Positions 10,622-27,041 of a stretch of DNA of 64,000 nt are shown here, piece by piece (within the stretch, counting starts at the first letter, position 1; every line of letters starts with the position of its first letter). The notes beneath the pieces were generated by a model. The model saw only the letters and a list, made by a program, of their open reading frames with translations, was not told the origin of the DNA and searched no databases. The stretch is from Nansenia antarctica (lineage: Eukaryota > Chordata > Actinopteri > Argentiniformes > Microstomatidae), in the NCBI GenBank assembly GCA_963989245.1, contig OZ022344.1:66731950-66795949 (forward strand), written 5' to 3'. The position numbers were made by a program, and so were the translations under genes.

Positions 10622-12763
10622 CTAGTGGGTGGTTGTGCCCCTGCGGAGGACAGCCGATCGGACCGGCCTGTTCTTGGGCGAGTAGCTGGTCCTGGAGGGT
10701 GACGCGGTGGCCGGGCGGGAGGGGGTGGAGGAGGTGATGTTGGGAGAGGAGGAGGGGGGGGGGGTACCCCGGCAGGGCGAGCCCCCCTCCCCAGCGGAGA
10801 CGGAGCGGTACAGGAGGTGGCCCCGCCTCCCCATCCTGTGGTACCGGAACCCGGGGGGGCTGCTAAAGCTGGCGGGGCAGGGTCGGAGGTCGTGCCGGGT
10901 GTAGGTGCTCCGGTACACGGTGCCGCTCTCCGCGGGCGGCGAGCCGGGGGGCCGAGGGGTCGGCTTGACACTGGGGGGGGCCGTCTGGGGGCGCGAGGTG
11001 GTGGGGTCGGCGGTCTTTGCGGCGCCCGAGGGAGGCGTGGTCTGGGTTGCCCTCTGGGTCTGGGCCTCCCAGGAGTGGCTGGCCGCCGGCGTCCCCTGGC
11101 ACCACGCCCTGATAGGCGGCCGGGCCGACACCGCCGGGGGGTGCGGGGCTGACCACGCCCTGTACCTGTCCTGGAACTCTGAGGAGGCTGCGAAGGGGGC
11201 GGAGCTAGGCTCCCAGAGGGGCTTGGTCTTGGTGGAGCGCCGCACCTCCCCTTTGAGGCCGCGGTAGTCGTGGCGATGGGTGGACTGGCCGCAGAGCGGG
11301 GCGCTGCTGGGCTTGTACACGGCCTTCTGCCTGGGGGGCCGGCGCGTGAGGGGGTGGGCCACGTAGACCTCGCTGTAGCAGGTCACACCCTCGAAGGGAG
11401 CGTCGTGGTGGGGCTGGGGGGCCGGCGGCGGTTTGAAACTCTGGCGGGGGGCGGTGGGGGGCGGGGTGCAGTAGTCGCCTCGGCATGTGGAGGTGGCTTG
11501 CAGGGCCTCCTGGTTCAGAGTCAGGTTGTCTTTGGTCTTAAAGGGCTGCCGCTTCACCACGTCCCATCTACGGTACTCGTCTGCAGGGAGGAGAGGAGGG
11601 GAGAGGAGAGGAGAGGAGAGGAGAGGAGAGGAGAGGAGCAGAGGAGAGGAGAGGAGAGGAGGAGGGGAGGAGAGGAGGGGAGGAGGGGAGGAGGAGAGGA
11701 GAGGAGTTAATTCACACCAAAATGACGTGACGTCTATAGAAATACTTTGTGAGGTCATTTGATCATTAAAGGTTGTTGTAATGGCTTAAAATACACTTTA
11801 TTCAATTCTGTCCTAGCGTCCCGCGGTTACACATGTGTTGCTCTGTCAGTCACGCTTATCGTGGTGATAATACACACACACACACACAGACACATGGACT
11901 GACACACACACACACACGCACACACACACACACGATCGATCAAGTCCAAGAGACTGTACTCCTAGGAGTAACATTAGACAGTAAATTGTCATGGTCACAA
12001 CACATAAATAAACTGGTGGTGAAAATGGGAAGAGGTATTTCTGTTGTTAAAAGATGTGCTCATTTGCTACCACCAAGTACTATCAAACAGGTGATTCAAG
12101 CTCTAATTTTGTCGAATCTTGACTATCGTCCTGTAGTATGGTCTAATGTAACAACGAATAAACTGAAAAAATTACAAATAGTACAAAACAAAGCAGCACG
12201 TATAGCGCTTCGTTGTGAGTACAGAAGTAATGTCGCAGCGATGCACAATTGTTTAAATTGGTTACTTGTGAAAAATAGGTTAATCTATTCACTCCTTGTA
12301 TTAACCAGGAATATTCTTGTTACAAAGACTCCTTCAATTCTGTATAATAATTTATCCATAAGTCTCGACAGACATGACTACTCAACCAGACATGCTTCTG
12401 CACGAGGTTTTACACTTCCAAAAGTGAGGTCGAATGCAATGAAACGAACTGTCATGTTCCGAGGTATGCAGGAATGGTAAATGAAAATGTTTGTTTTTAG
12501 TTTAGTTTTAGTTTTTAGTTTAGTTTGAGTTCTTTTCTTTCCATTTTCTTTTAATTTTCTTTTAATTACACTCTGTTGTCTGTTCTTTGTAATCATTTGT
12601 TTGTATTTGTGTTGTTATTGATTTCATTTGTATTGTTATTTTTGTGGACCCCAGGAAGACTAGCTGTCACCATGGTGGCAGCTAATGGGGATCCTAACAA
12701 TAAACTAAACTAAACTAATAAACTAAACACACACACACACACACACACACAGACACATGGACT

Positions 12764-12818
<55 letters not shown>

Positions 12819-12824
12819 TGGTAC

Positions 12825-12896
<72 letters not shown>

Positions 12897-13772
12897 TGGT
12901 ACATGGACTGAGTGTCCATCTTGGTGGTGGGTGCGGAGTAGTGGACAGGGCTGCGTGTGATGTTCCTGGTGAGGCTGGGCGGGGAGCTGTAGTCGGAGGC
13001 GTAGGTGGTGCGGAGCAACATGGGCTCAGAGGGCGGCTCGTAGGGTTTGGAGGCCCGGGGGAGCGGCCTGCTCACCTGGTGGGCAATGTAGTCCGCCCTG
13101 GGGGGGGGGGGGACGACGACACAACAACAATAACAACAATATTAAAAAATAGAGACAGTAGACATTGACATGAAGGATGGATGAGAGGGGAGGGATGAAA
13201 TGCAAGATATGTTGAGGGTCGGAATCGAACGAGGAACCTTGCGATGATATGGGATGCGCATTAGTGTACTACCCTGTGATAAGGGACGAGAGTGTATCAT
13301 ATATTATCATATACTAGTATCATATAGTCGCATTGAAATTGAGATTTAAAAAGTAAGGGTTTAATTAAGGGTTAATGTTAGGTTTAGGGATAGGGGTTTA
13401 GAACTAATCCCACTGAACTAACCTGATGGTCGTGATGTTGGACATGTCCCCCTCCATCGGCTTGAACTCATCGTTGACTTTCTTGGACGTCCGAGGCCTT
13501 AGGGCTCCGTGCGATTGGAACTTCTCCCGGTACTCGCTGAGCACGCAGGCCGAGTCGGACCGGGAGGTCGGGATGACGGTGGGAGGGGGCGCGTGGGGAC
13601 ATTGATGCCGACTGGAAGAGAGAACCGGTTTTAGAGTATATAGAGTATTAACTAAACAGAATAAATAGAGATATTGCGGAAGCAGTCACAACATTACCGA
13701 ACACTAGTCTACCGTAAACAGCGAACAGACTTACCCGCAAGTGCAAATCTGACACAGGCACTGGGTCGTCAT
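10622..13772 (-). CDS. saxo1: Stabilizer of axonemal microtubules 1 (saxo1), complete
   Basis: SAXO1 (FAM154A) binds and stabilises microtubules of cilia, centrioles and flagella through repeated Mn modules. Coding exons on the minus strand are 13772-13735, 13611-13423, 13097-12895 and 11580-10622. They join in phase to 1389 nt, 462 residues; from memory the human protein is about 470. The N terminus MTTQCLCQICTCGRHQCPH is the Cys-rich SAXO signature. Mn-module-like repeats follow: MSNITTIRADYIAH, MLLRTTYASDYS, PFEGVTCYSEVYVAHP, STHRHDYRGLKGE, PFAASSEFQDRYRAW and GTVYRSTYTRHD. A SPPGFRYHRMGRRGHLLY block matches the family C terminus. Intron 3 holds a LINE and CA/GACA arrays, and a GGAGA array abuts the last acceptor. 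The final exon is the source of the two duplicated tips at 5.1 and 8.9 kb. The next genes agree with human 9p22 order, which favours saxo1 over saxo2. Confidence 0.88.
11583..11705. repeat. (GGAGA)n microsatellite in saxo1 intron 3
   Basis: A nearly pure purine GGAGA/GGAGG array directly upstream of the last saxo1 exon; on the gene strand it is a long pyrimidine tract ending at the acceptor. Confidence 0.9.
11935..12715 (+). mobile_element. 5'-truncated non-LTR retrotransposon in saxo1 intron 3
   Basis: An open frame reads VLLGVTLDSKLSWSQHIN, LILSNLDYRPVVWSN and KLQIVQNKAARIAL, the C-terminal part of a LINE reverse transcriptase. It is intact to a stop at 12478. The 3' end has GGGGATCCTAACAATAAAC followed by a (TAAAC)n tail. 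Confidence 0.85.
12727..12894. repeat. CA and GACA microsatellites in saxo1 intron 3
   Basis: Alternating (CA)n, (GACA)n and (CA)n blocks with an internal duplication of ACCTTGGTACA. The array runs up to the donor of exon 3, whose GT belongs to the repeat. Confidence 0.9.
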
Positions 13773-14137
13773 GTTTACATCGACTGAACGACTCCCGGTG
13801 TCCTCAACAACATCGGAATCACTGCGTTGTACACCTGAAAGTCAAACGTTTGGACCGGAGATATCATGTGCCCATCTGTAGGCTTCCGATGATGTTCTAA
13901 TTAGATTGTAAAAAAAACTAGATTATTAAAAAAAGATATAGAATATATTAGATTAGACTATATAAAGAAATACCTAGGCACAGTAAATTATCTTACATAC
14001 TTCTCCTCTATCGCCTACTGTGATGTATTTTTTGTTTGGACTAGAGAACGAGATTAGGTCCTGCTATAAGGCAATGACGTAATAAACGGACGAACATTTA
14101 ATTTGAAGAGAAGGTTTTTATGACGTATGTCAACAAT

Positions 14138-14259
14138 GGTTGCGTTCGTAAATTAGCTCTGGAAATCTAATCAACACTCATCGAATGCCTCTTGTCCAAT
14201 CAAATTACTTGAACCCAGTGTGCGCTCCGGCGCTCTCAGAGCAAATTTACGAACGCACC
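14138..14259. mobile_element. Foldback MITE, GTTCGTAAATT family, copy 1
   Basis: Ends are inverted copies (TTGCGTTCGTAAATT and AAATTTACGAACGCACC), with the shared core TTGTCCAATCAAATTACTTG. Further copies lie at 23809, 27569 and 28438. Confidence 0.75.
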
Positions 14260-14697
14260 TTTTGTCACTGATATCAGATAACATACTATCCATAGCCTTG
14301 CTACCGGTATCAGTACCACGGACAGCTCTCGCGGCGGAGCGCAGCGCGTGCCCACTCGTTGACAGCTCCTCCGGTCGCTGATTATTCAATTTGTGGGAAA
14401 CGTAATAACAAATAAAATGTCAGTTCATGTCCAAACAGGCTACGAATTACTTAGACCTTTAGTAGGTCTACGAAAGCAGAAACCCACACTCACATCCTGC
14501 AAAGCTATGGAGGCCTATGTGTGCGAGCGTGCGTGTGCGTGTGCGTGTGTGTCGTCGTGCGTGTGTGTGTGTGTGTGCGTTCGTGCGTGTGTGTGCGTGC
14601 GTGCGTGCGTTACCTGTATCCATTTTAGGCTATCAATAAGCGAAATACGTTTTGGCTGTCTATTTCGCTCCTGTCAGGTCGTCATTGGCTAGTCAGG

Positions 14698-14772
14698 CTC
14701 AGCCACCAGGTGTGAGGACATCGCGAGAGACGTCATTAAGCCACCAGGTGTGAGGACATATCGCGAGAGACA
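14698..14772 (+). promoter_or_regulatory. Duplicated TCGCGAGA element, probable plin2 promoter
   Basis: The segment GCCACCAGGTGTGAGGACAT followed by TCGCGAGAGAC occurs twice, about 50 bases apart. TCGCGAGA is the core of a known vertebrate CpG-island promoter motif. The site lies about 300 bases before the perilipin start codon. Confidence 0.4.
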
Positions 14773-15063
14773 ACGTCGTTTCGCATTGACGTGGAGCGGA
14801 CAGGTAACCGACTCACAGGTGGAACTTCAACATTTCACAGCCAGTTTGTTTGTACCACTGAACAGACCGGTCAAATAAGCATCGTTTCAGTGAGTGCATC
14901 TTTATCCTTTATTCGAGTTTTTCATGTATGTTTAATTGTTGTTGCATTTCGCTCAGAAACAATAATAGCTGTTTGAACCGCATGCTTTTTTTTCAAGGCT
15001 CATCCTGTGAACTAATCCAAGGTTGATTGAAGTTAATTGTTCTCTAGGTGAACCCAAAAGGCT

Positions 15064-16902
15064 ATGGCGTCTATGAACGGCATGCCGCCTCACTCAAGTC
15101 AGGTTGGTGCAATTAATTAAAGCTCTGCAAGAACGGCAGCCATGGCTTGTCGACATTTCCCCATGCTTGCTGTTCTTAACCATCCACTGTCAAATAGACC
15201 ACTCACTAACCACCATCCACTAGTCAAGACTAGTATTATTGTACATGCACAACATCCACATGTAAATATATAAATAAAACACATCAAAGACGGGGCTAAT
15301 CGGTGATGGTGATATGTTTCATTGTTCTGTTCTGTGTATTGTGCGTGTTCTGTGTGTTGTTCTATTGTGTGTGTTTTATTTTGTTTGTTGTTTTATTTTG
15401 TATGTTGTTTTTTTGTGTGTGTTCTGGTGTGTGTGTTCTGTTGTGTGTGTTGTTTTATTGTGTATCTTGTTCTGGTGTGTGTGTGTGTATTTACTGTGTG
15501 TGTTGTTCTGTTGTGTGTCTTGTTCTGTGACAGAATGTCCTGATGAGGGTGTGGAACCTCCCCGTGGTGAGTTCTGCCTGGGCTCTGGTGTCGGTCCTGT
15601 ACAGGGACGGTAAGGACCAGCACCCCCGCCTCCGGACCGTGTGTGAGGTGATGGAGGCGGGGCTGAGGGTTGTGACCTCCGCTGCGTACGACAGCGCCAC
15701 ACCCTACATCATCAAGCTGGAGCCCCAGAGTAAGTAGTGTGCGCGCACACACACACAAACACACCTGCGTTTGTCCTCCGATGTCTGCCTCCCCTGGTGT
15801 TCCACCTCCCCCAGCAGCCTCCCCTGGTGTTATACCTCCACCAGCCTCCCCTGGTGTTATACCTCCACCAGCCTCCCCTGGTGTTCTACCTCCACCAGCC
15901 TCCCCTGGTGTTCTACCTCCCCTGGTGTTCCACCTCCTCCAGCAGCCTCCCCTGGTGTTCTACCTCCACCAGCCTCCCCTGGTGTTCTACCTCCACCAGC
16001 CTCCCCTGGTGTTCTACCTCCACCAGCCTCCCCTGGTGTTCTACCTCCACCAGCCTCCCCTGGTGTTCTACCTCCCCCAGCCTCCCCTGGTGTTCTACCT
16101 CCCCCAGCCTCCCCTGGTGTTATACCTCCACCAGCAGCCTCCCCTGGTGTTCTACCTCCCCAGCCTCCCCTGGTGTTCTACCTCCCCAGCCTCTCCTGGT
16201 GTTCTACCTCCACCAGCAGCCTCCCCTGGTGTTCTACCTCCCCCAGCAGCCTCCCCTGGTGTTCTACCTCCCCCAGCCTCCCCTGGTGTTCTACCTCCAC
16301 CAGCCTCCCCTGGTGTTCTACCTCCACCAGCCTCCCCTGGGTTCTACCTCCACCAGCCTCCCCCCTGGTGTTCTACCTCCACCAGCCTCCCCTGGTGTTC
16401 TACCTCCCCCAGCCTCCCCTGGTGTTCTACCTCCACCAGCCTCCCCTGGTGTTCTACCTCCACCAGCCTCCCCTGGTGTTATGCCTCCCCTGGTGTTCTA
16501 CCTCCCCCAGCCTCCCCCGGTGTTCTACCTCCCCTAGCCTCCCCTGGTGTTCTACCTCCCCCAGCCTCCCCTGGTGTTCTACCTCCACCAGCCTCCCCTG
16601 GTGTTCTACCTCCACCAGCCTCCCCTGGTGTTCTACCTCCCCCAGCCTCCCCTGGTGTTATGCCTCCCCTGGTGTTCTACCTCCACCAGCCTCCCCTGGT
16701 GTTCTACCTCCCCCAGCAGCCTCCCCTGGTGAGGTGGTATCATAGCATCTCTAACTCTCTGCTTCCCTCCTTCTCCACAGTCTCCATAGTGAACGAGCTG
16801 GCATGTAAAGGGCTGGACCAGCTAGAGATCAGCCTGCCGGTCCTTCACCAACCCTCAGACCAGGTAAGGCCACCATGCCCCGCCCCCACGACACACACGC
16901 AC

Positions 16903-16940
<38 letters not shown>

Positions 16941-19297
16941 CCCTCAGACCTGGGGGGTAATTCCATCAACATCGCTAAAGGAAAATCCAGACTTATTTTG
17001 ATATGTTTCGTGAGACATGGATGGCCTGGATTTTCCTTTAGCGACATTGATGGAATACCCCCCCCCCCCCCAGTTAAGAACCTATATCTCCTCCTCCAGT
17101 GTGTTTTTGAGGAGGAAGTGGGTGGGTAACGACTGAAAAATCGGCATCGTGTTATGTAGCGTTGTTGTCATGGAGTTGTTGCTATTGTTGTTGTTGTCGT
17201 CGTCGTTTCCTAGGTGATCTCCAGCGCTGTGAACCTTCTGCTAGAGGCCAGAGACACTGGGGCCATTGTGGTGAACGGAGCCAAGGACTGTGTGATCTAC
17301 AGCCTGGCGGCGGTGGCCGTGGTGGTGGGGGGGGGGAGGGGCAGGGCCCAGGACGGGCTGGAGCTGAGCGGGTGGATGATGGGGGGCGGCGGGGGGCTGG
17401 AGGGGGCCGTGCGGCTGGCCAGCGAGGGGGTGGAGGGGGCCATGAGTCTGGTCAACGGGGGGCTGGACACGGCCATCAGTCTGTCTGAGACTCTTCTGAA
17501 CCAGGCTCTGCCTCCGACAGAGGAGGAGATGGGTGAGTGGACATCACACACACACCACCAGACTACACTTACATACTCCCTTCTCCATCTTCATTCTACA
17601 CCTACATACTTTATACTACATACTCCATTCTACACCTACATGCTCCATACTACTCCTCTATTCTACACCTACATACTCCATACTACATCTCCATTCTATA
17701 CCTACATACGCCATGCTACCCCTACATACTACATTCTCTGTTTCCATACACTACGCTGCTAAGTACTGGGTATGTATCACGCAGCTCCAAACAGGATGTC
17801 GGTGTCGTCACATCCTGCCCTCTTGTTCCCAGTAGATGAGTATTTCAGCCCCGAGGCACCATTGGAGGCGGGGCTAACCTCGTCCACACCCGTAGGCAGA
17901 CGTGAGGCGAACGCAGCCCCGCCCATACCCAGCCACTCCGTCCGCCTGCTGTCCCTCACCGCCATGCTGTTCAGACGGGCCTATCACCAGGCCAGGGCCA
18001 GACTCCGCCCCGCCAGAGTCCGCACCGCCACCAGGCTCCGCCCCGCCAGGCCCCGTCCGACCAGACGGCGCCCCGTGGTGGACGTATCCAAGGCCCGGGT
18101 GGTGGAGGAGGAGGAGGAGGAGGAGAGTCAGGTTGGGAAGGCTCGGCGCCTGAGCTTCTAGAAAAAAAACAGCCTTGTATGTCCCTATGTGTGTCATGTC
18201 ATGTGTCATATAGCCATTGTCACCCACTGCACTTCCACTCACTTCACTTCACTCCATTTAATTGTTGTTCCCACTGTGAGCGTTACCATGGCAGCAGGGG
18301 TTGGTGGTAGAAACAAAGGTGGGTAAACAAAGGACACCACCGGAGAAAACGCCGAACGTAAATGCTAATGCAAAAACTTCCGTAAAAGGTGGGGTAAAAC
18401 ACCATTCAAAAGGTGGGGGAGCAGGTGTTTAATTGCTGTCACATTGCTGAAAAGGACTGTCATGTAAATATCTAAGCGGTTTGGGTCTGTCCTGTGGTGT
18501 GTGAAGCGTTTTCAATGTATAGATACTTAGATAGTATATACAGTTGATATTGGAGCATAGACAAAGTGCTACCTAACTGCTTGTCTCGCCTCCAGCTACA
18601 GACTAGCACTCTGACACCTGGGTGGACCTTCGCCAGGCTCCCCAGCCTCTCCCGCTCCTCCCCCGACCTCCAGAACCACCTTGGGGCTCACCCCAGCCTC
18701 TCCCGCTCCTCCCCCGACCTCCAGAACCACCTTTGGGCTCACCCCAGCCTCTCCAGCTCCCCCGACCAAGGCTGGCACCACTCCAGTCCCTCCGCTGAGC
18801 TCCAGGGACGGGGCTGGGTCCACTCCACCCTCTCCAGCTCACCCAGCTCACTCAACCAGTTCCAAGACCAGCGCTGGGCCTCTCTCCCCAGCCTCTTACG
18901 TCACCTCCAGGGCCTGCCCCTCCCCAGCCTCCCCCTTCACCTCCAGCACAAGATCCTCTGCGTGCTGCTCAGCGCCTCCCAGATCTACAACAACTTCAAC
19001 TGCCAGGCCCCTCCCCCTGATGATGACGACGCCGCCAGTTCAGGGGGCGGGGGCGTGGCCTCTCTGGAGGCCGTCCTGGACTACCTGATCCACAACACAG
19101 CCCTCAACTGGCTGGTGGGCCCCTTCTTTCCCAGAACGCCGTCGCCGGCTACACCCAAGACCCCCCCCGCGCCCCCCCCCAAGCCTCCGCTGCAGGTCCT
19201 CCTGCCCAGGGGCTGGACCAGGAGGCAGAGAAGCTGGGAGGACTGTAGCCACAAGCTTAACTACGATAACAACAGCACCACGCCTTCCCTGCGGTAG
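15064..19297 (+). CDS. plin2: Perilipin, plin2 by position, strongly diverged
   Basis: Perilipins coat lipid droplets and control lipase access. Exons 15064-15102, 15534-15729, 16781-16863, 17214-17532, 17836-18131 and 18596-19297 join in phase to 1635 nt, 544 residues. The PAT domain is clear: NVLMRVWNLPVVSSAW, RLRTVCEVMEAGLRVVTSAA and LACKGLDQLEISLPVLHQPS. The 11-mer repeat region (exon 4) is degenerate, Gly-rich and includes a hydrophobic VIYSLAAVAVVVGGG run. Exon 5 retains PSHSVRLLSLTAMLFRRAYHQA, then an Arg/Pro-rich and acidic tail ending EEEESQ. In the last exon a Ser/Pro-rich block with 17-residue repeats replaces most of the first bundle helices. The end LQHKILCVLLSASQIYNNF and NTALNWLVGPFFP is typical of perilipins 2 and 3. 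Exon 5 has a CAGTAG tandem acceptor, so one residue is optional. The place between saxo1 and rps6 supports plin2; plin6 or a decaying copy is possible. Confidence 0.78.
15788..16733. repeat. 27-bp minisatellite in plin2 intron 2
   Basis: About 35 tandem copies of a 27-bp unit containing CCTCCCCTGGTGTT and CTACCTCCACCAG, with some 30-bp variants carrying an extra CAG. Because 27 is divisible by 3, all three frames stay open for hundreds of codons. These are not genes: the array sits between well-supported exons 2 and 3. Confidence 0.95.
16951..17062. mobile_element. Foldback MITE in plin2 intron 3
   Basis: Inverted ends GGGGGTAATTCCATCAACAT and its complement at the far end surround a short core; both arms include CGCTAAAGGAAAATCCAG. 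Related copies lie at 21020-21117 and, as a half, at 50748-50795. Confidence 0.8.
18640..18765 (+). repeat. 51-bp coding repeat in plin2 last exon
   Basis: Two and a half near-identical 51-bp units, each 17 codons (PSLSRSSPDLQNHLGAH and variants), lie inside the last perilipin exon and keep frame. Confidence 0.85.
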
Positions 19298-19592
19298 TTC
19301 CCTACGATCATACAATGTTGAGGTGTTTTGGGGGTTTGGATACTGGCCTCCCAAGATACTATGACTTCACTTCCTGGGGGGTGGAGGGGGATTGTGGGCC
19401 TCTACCTACTTCTGAAATTGGGTCCACAGACACGCATTATAGGGGTTTGTTGGAGGGGGGGGGGGGGGGGGTCTCATGTTGTATTTTAAACATTAAAGGA
19501 GTTTGATGGGGGTCTCTCTAATGCTGTCGTTTAAGCATGAAAGGATTTGAGAATGCTATGAAAGTCAGATGTTGATGCGGAAGTTCAATCCT

Positions 19593-19598
19593 AATAAA
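19593..19598 (+). terminator. plin2 polyadenylation signal
   Basis: AATAAA about 295 bases after the stop codon. An ATTAAA lies earlier, near 19493. Confidence 0.6.
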
Positions 19599-19599
19599 T

Positions 19600-21654
19600 A
19601 TTAATGCATGTTAATGTCAGTGTCATGTTCTCCTTATTTCCTGTCAGACATGGGGTTATAGGGGGTCAAATGTCTATTCAGTTTATCAGATCTGATAACA
19701 CCTGGAGTAGTGTTTATCAGGTCAGGAGCCACATCCATATAATGTAGTGGTCATCGTTATCTGCAGTGAAGCCATAGGTACTCACGCTGGAAACGTTAAC
19801 AATCCCAGGAAATCTGAAGCTTCTGTGGTACGGAAGTCCAGTTTCCCCATTGACCCTCACTACAAATAGCTTACCGTTGGCCACATTCAACATTGTTTTT
19901 ATTTATGTTTTGTTTTAATATTTAATTTTATTTATGTTTCAATAATATTTTTCAGGAGTTTGGGGTGTTATTATCAAAATTGTTAGCAGTCATCACCGTC
20001 AATCACCTGCATCATAGTTGAAAGACGATTGGAAACCGCACTTCCGTACCCTGGTCAAGAGGTGTGAAACGTCATAACTATCTATGGAGATATAACCAAT
20101 ATTTCCACACACATTCTCCCACCCCAGTACGTGTTATTACATATAGGCAGGTGTTTGATCCAATCACGTCAGAGATTAATGGGATCACACCACCCTTAAG
20201 CTACAATTAATAGCCCTTACAGTACCATTCCCTTTACAACAGGTGAAATCCCTTTAAATGAGAGTTCAGATGTGTTGATTGATGATTTTTTTTTTTTTTA
20301 CCACGAACGGGCAAGGAACCATATATGGTAACTTCGCTGACCTTGATTTTGAAGATGAAAGATATTTTTTTTTTTTAAATTTCACTCAAGTAAAAATGTC
20401 TTATGTCCTCCAATAACACTCTAGGGTTGAAATGTAGAATTTCAAAGTATTTCAATGAGTGCCCTATAAAGGGTTAATACCTGAAGATAACTGAGCGCTG
20501 CTTTTCCCCCTAAATTAACTGATGTGGCTGCTCTGGTCATCTGTGACTGCAGCGCAACAGCAGTAGAGAGGTCGGTGCTGCTACCAGTCCATTTAAGAAT
20601 CAATCTAATACACAGATCATACATCCAACCATGTGTGGCTGAATATGGAGTTGAAATCAAACTTTATTATGGAGCACATTTAATAATTTCATACATCAAT
20701 GTAATGCAAGGCACTAAAACAGTTGAACATAAGTATGGCAAAGTCTAATAAACAAAACACAAAATAAAAGAGGCTGATTAACTAACCATGAGCTAACCGG
20801 ACCTCTAACAGAGCACAGTAGGGGTTGTGACTTTGCTTGTTGAAGCCAGTTCAGTTTAATATAAACAAAGGATAGTTTCAGATTTAGGAGAATGAAATGT
20901 TTGCAAACATGTTATTACTTTAACAACTAACCCTAACTAGCTGTATTGAACCATGCGTGTATTCATTTGGCCTGTAGCGCGTCATGTTGGGCCACGAGCA
21001 ACAAACTTGTTTATTATCTGGGGGGTATTCCATCAACGTCGCTAAAGGACTTTACGAGACTCAACAAAAATAAGACTAGATTTCCCTTTAGTCACGTTGA
21101 TTAATAAATACCCCCCAGGGCAGTGTTCTGGATAGTTTAAGACTAAACCCACTAGGAAAACGTCTGGGGCTGTGTTCCGATGTGTTTTTGCACTCCATAG
21201 AGCATATACCACCTGGCAAATTTTGGGACAGAGCCATAAGCACACCCTGCTTAATTGGATGCACCTGTGCAGCATTAACCTCAAGCAATCACATTATTAA
21301 TTAATTTATCTGGCGATAATTGCCAGCATGTTTAACAGCTGCTAAATCTTTCTGCTTCAAGATTTTTTATATATAGTTATCTAACCGTTTCCCAAACTAA
21401 TATTTAAGTACTCAAGCCTGTTAGCAGACATTGTAATTCTCACCGTGTTTCAATATGGGACTCAGCCTGACACCTACAGCCCGCATCGAAAATCAACGAA
21501 AGACTTGAGATTTGGCTAAAGAAAAGCACCTAATCAGTAGTACTGAATCGGTCTGAAGTCCGACGACTGCGTACAACCGAAAAGACTGTTGGATTACAAC
21601 ACGACACACAATGAAGCAACCACAGGAGGCAACGTTTGAGCAAAACCATCATTT
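19600..21654. other. Intergenic region between plin2 and rps6
   Basis: The two genes converge here. I see no gene, only AT-rich sequence, poly-T runs near 20290 and 20368, and a MITE at 21020-21117. Confidence 0.5.
21020..21117. mobile_element. Foldback MITE, same family as 16951
   Basis: GGGGGTATTCCATCAACGTC at one end and a diverged complement (GTTGATTAATAAATACCCCCC) at the other. Confidence 0.75.
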
Positions 21655-21660
21655 TTTATT
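21655..21660 (-). terminator. rps6 polyadenylation signal
   Basis: AATAAA on the minus strand only 13 bases after the rps6 stop, giving a very short 3' UTR, as is usual for ribosomal-protein genes. Confidence 0.85.
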
Positions 21661-21673
21661 TCAGTGGAACATT

Positions 21674-26996
<5,323 letters not shown>

Positions 26997-27030
26997 TTTG
27001 GAAAACTGACTTGACGAGGGATCCGCCACA

Positions 27031-27041
27031 GAAAAGAGAAC
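27031..27041 (-). promoter_or_regulatory. 5'-TOP tract of rps6
   Basis: On the minus strand TTCTCTTTTC then TGTGGCGG lies about 40 bases before the ATG. It fits the 5' terminal oligopyrimidine start shared by ribosomal-protein mRNAs, which places them under TOR-dependent translational control. Confidence 0.7.

Larger units (their letters stand above)
13773..15063. other. Intergenic region between saxo1 and plin2
   Basis: The two genes are divergent, so this holds both promoters. It contains a GTTCGTAAA-type MITE at 14138-14259, a GT-rich array at 14520-14610 and a duplicated TCGCGAGA-containing segment at 14698-14772. No other gene seen. Confidence 0.5.

Noticed and set aside
10817..11710. 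Plus-strand open frames rich in Gly and Arg
   Set aside because: They are antisense shadows of the GC-rich saxo1 last exon; the minus strand has clear SAXO repeats and splice sites.
13355..13410. TTAGGG-like sequence in saxo1 intron 2
   Set aside because: Only a few degenerate AGGGTTTA-type words, not a telomeric tract.
15737..17001. Long open frames of 260-420 codons
   Set aside because: They are translations of the 27-bp minisatellite in plin2 intron 2, open in three frames because the unit is a multiple of three.
18566..18595. Start codon at 18566 for the plin2 last exon as a separate gene
   Set aside because: A pyrimidine tract and CAG at 18593-18595 show this is intron; the frame continues from exon 5 in phase.
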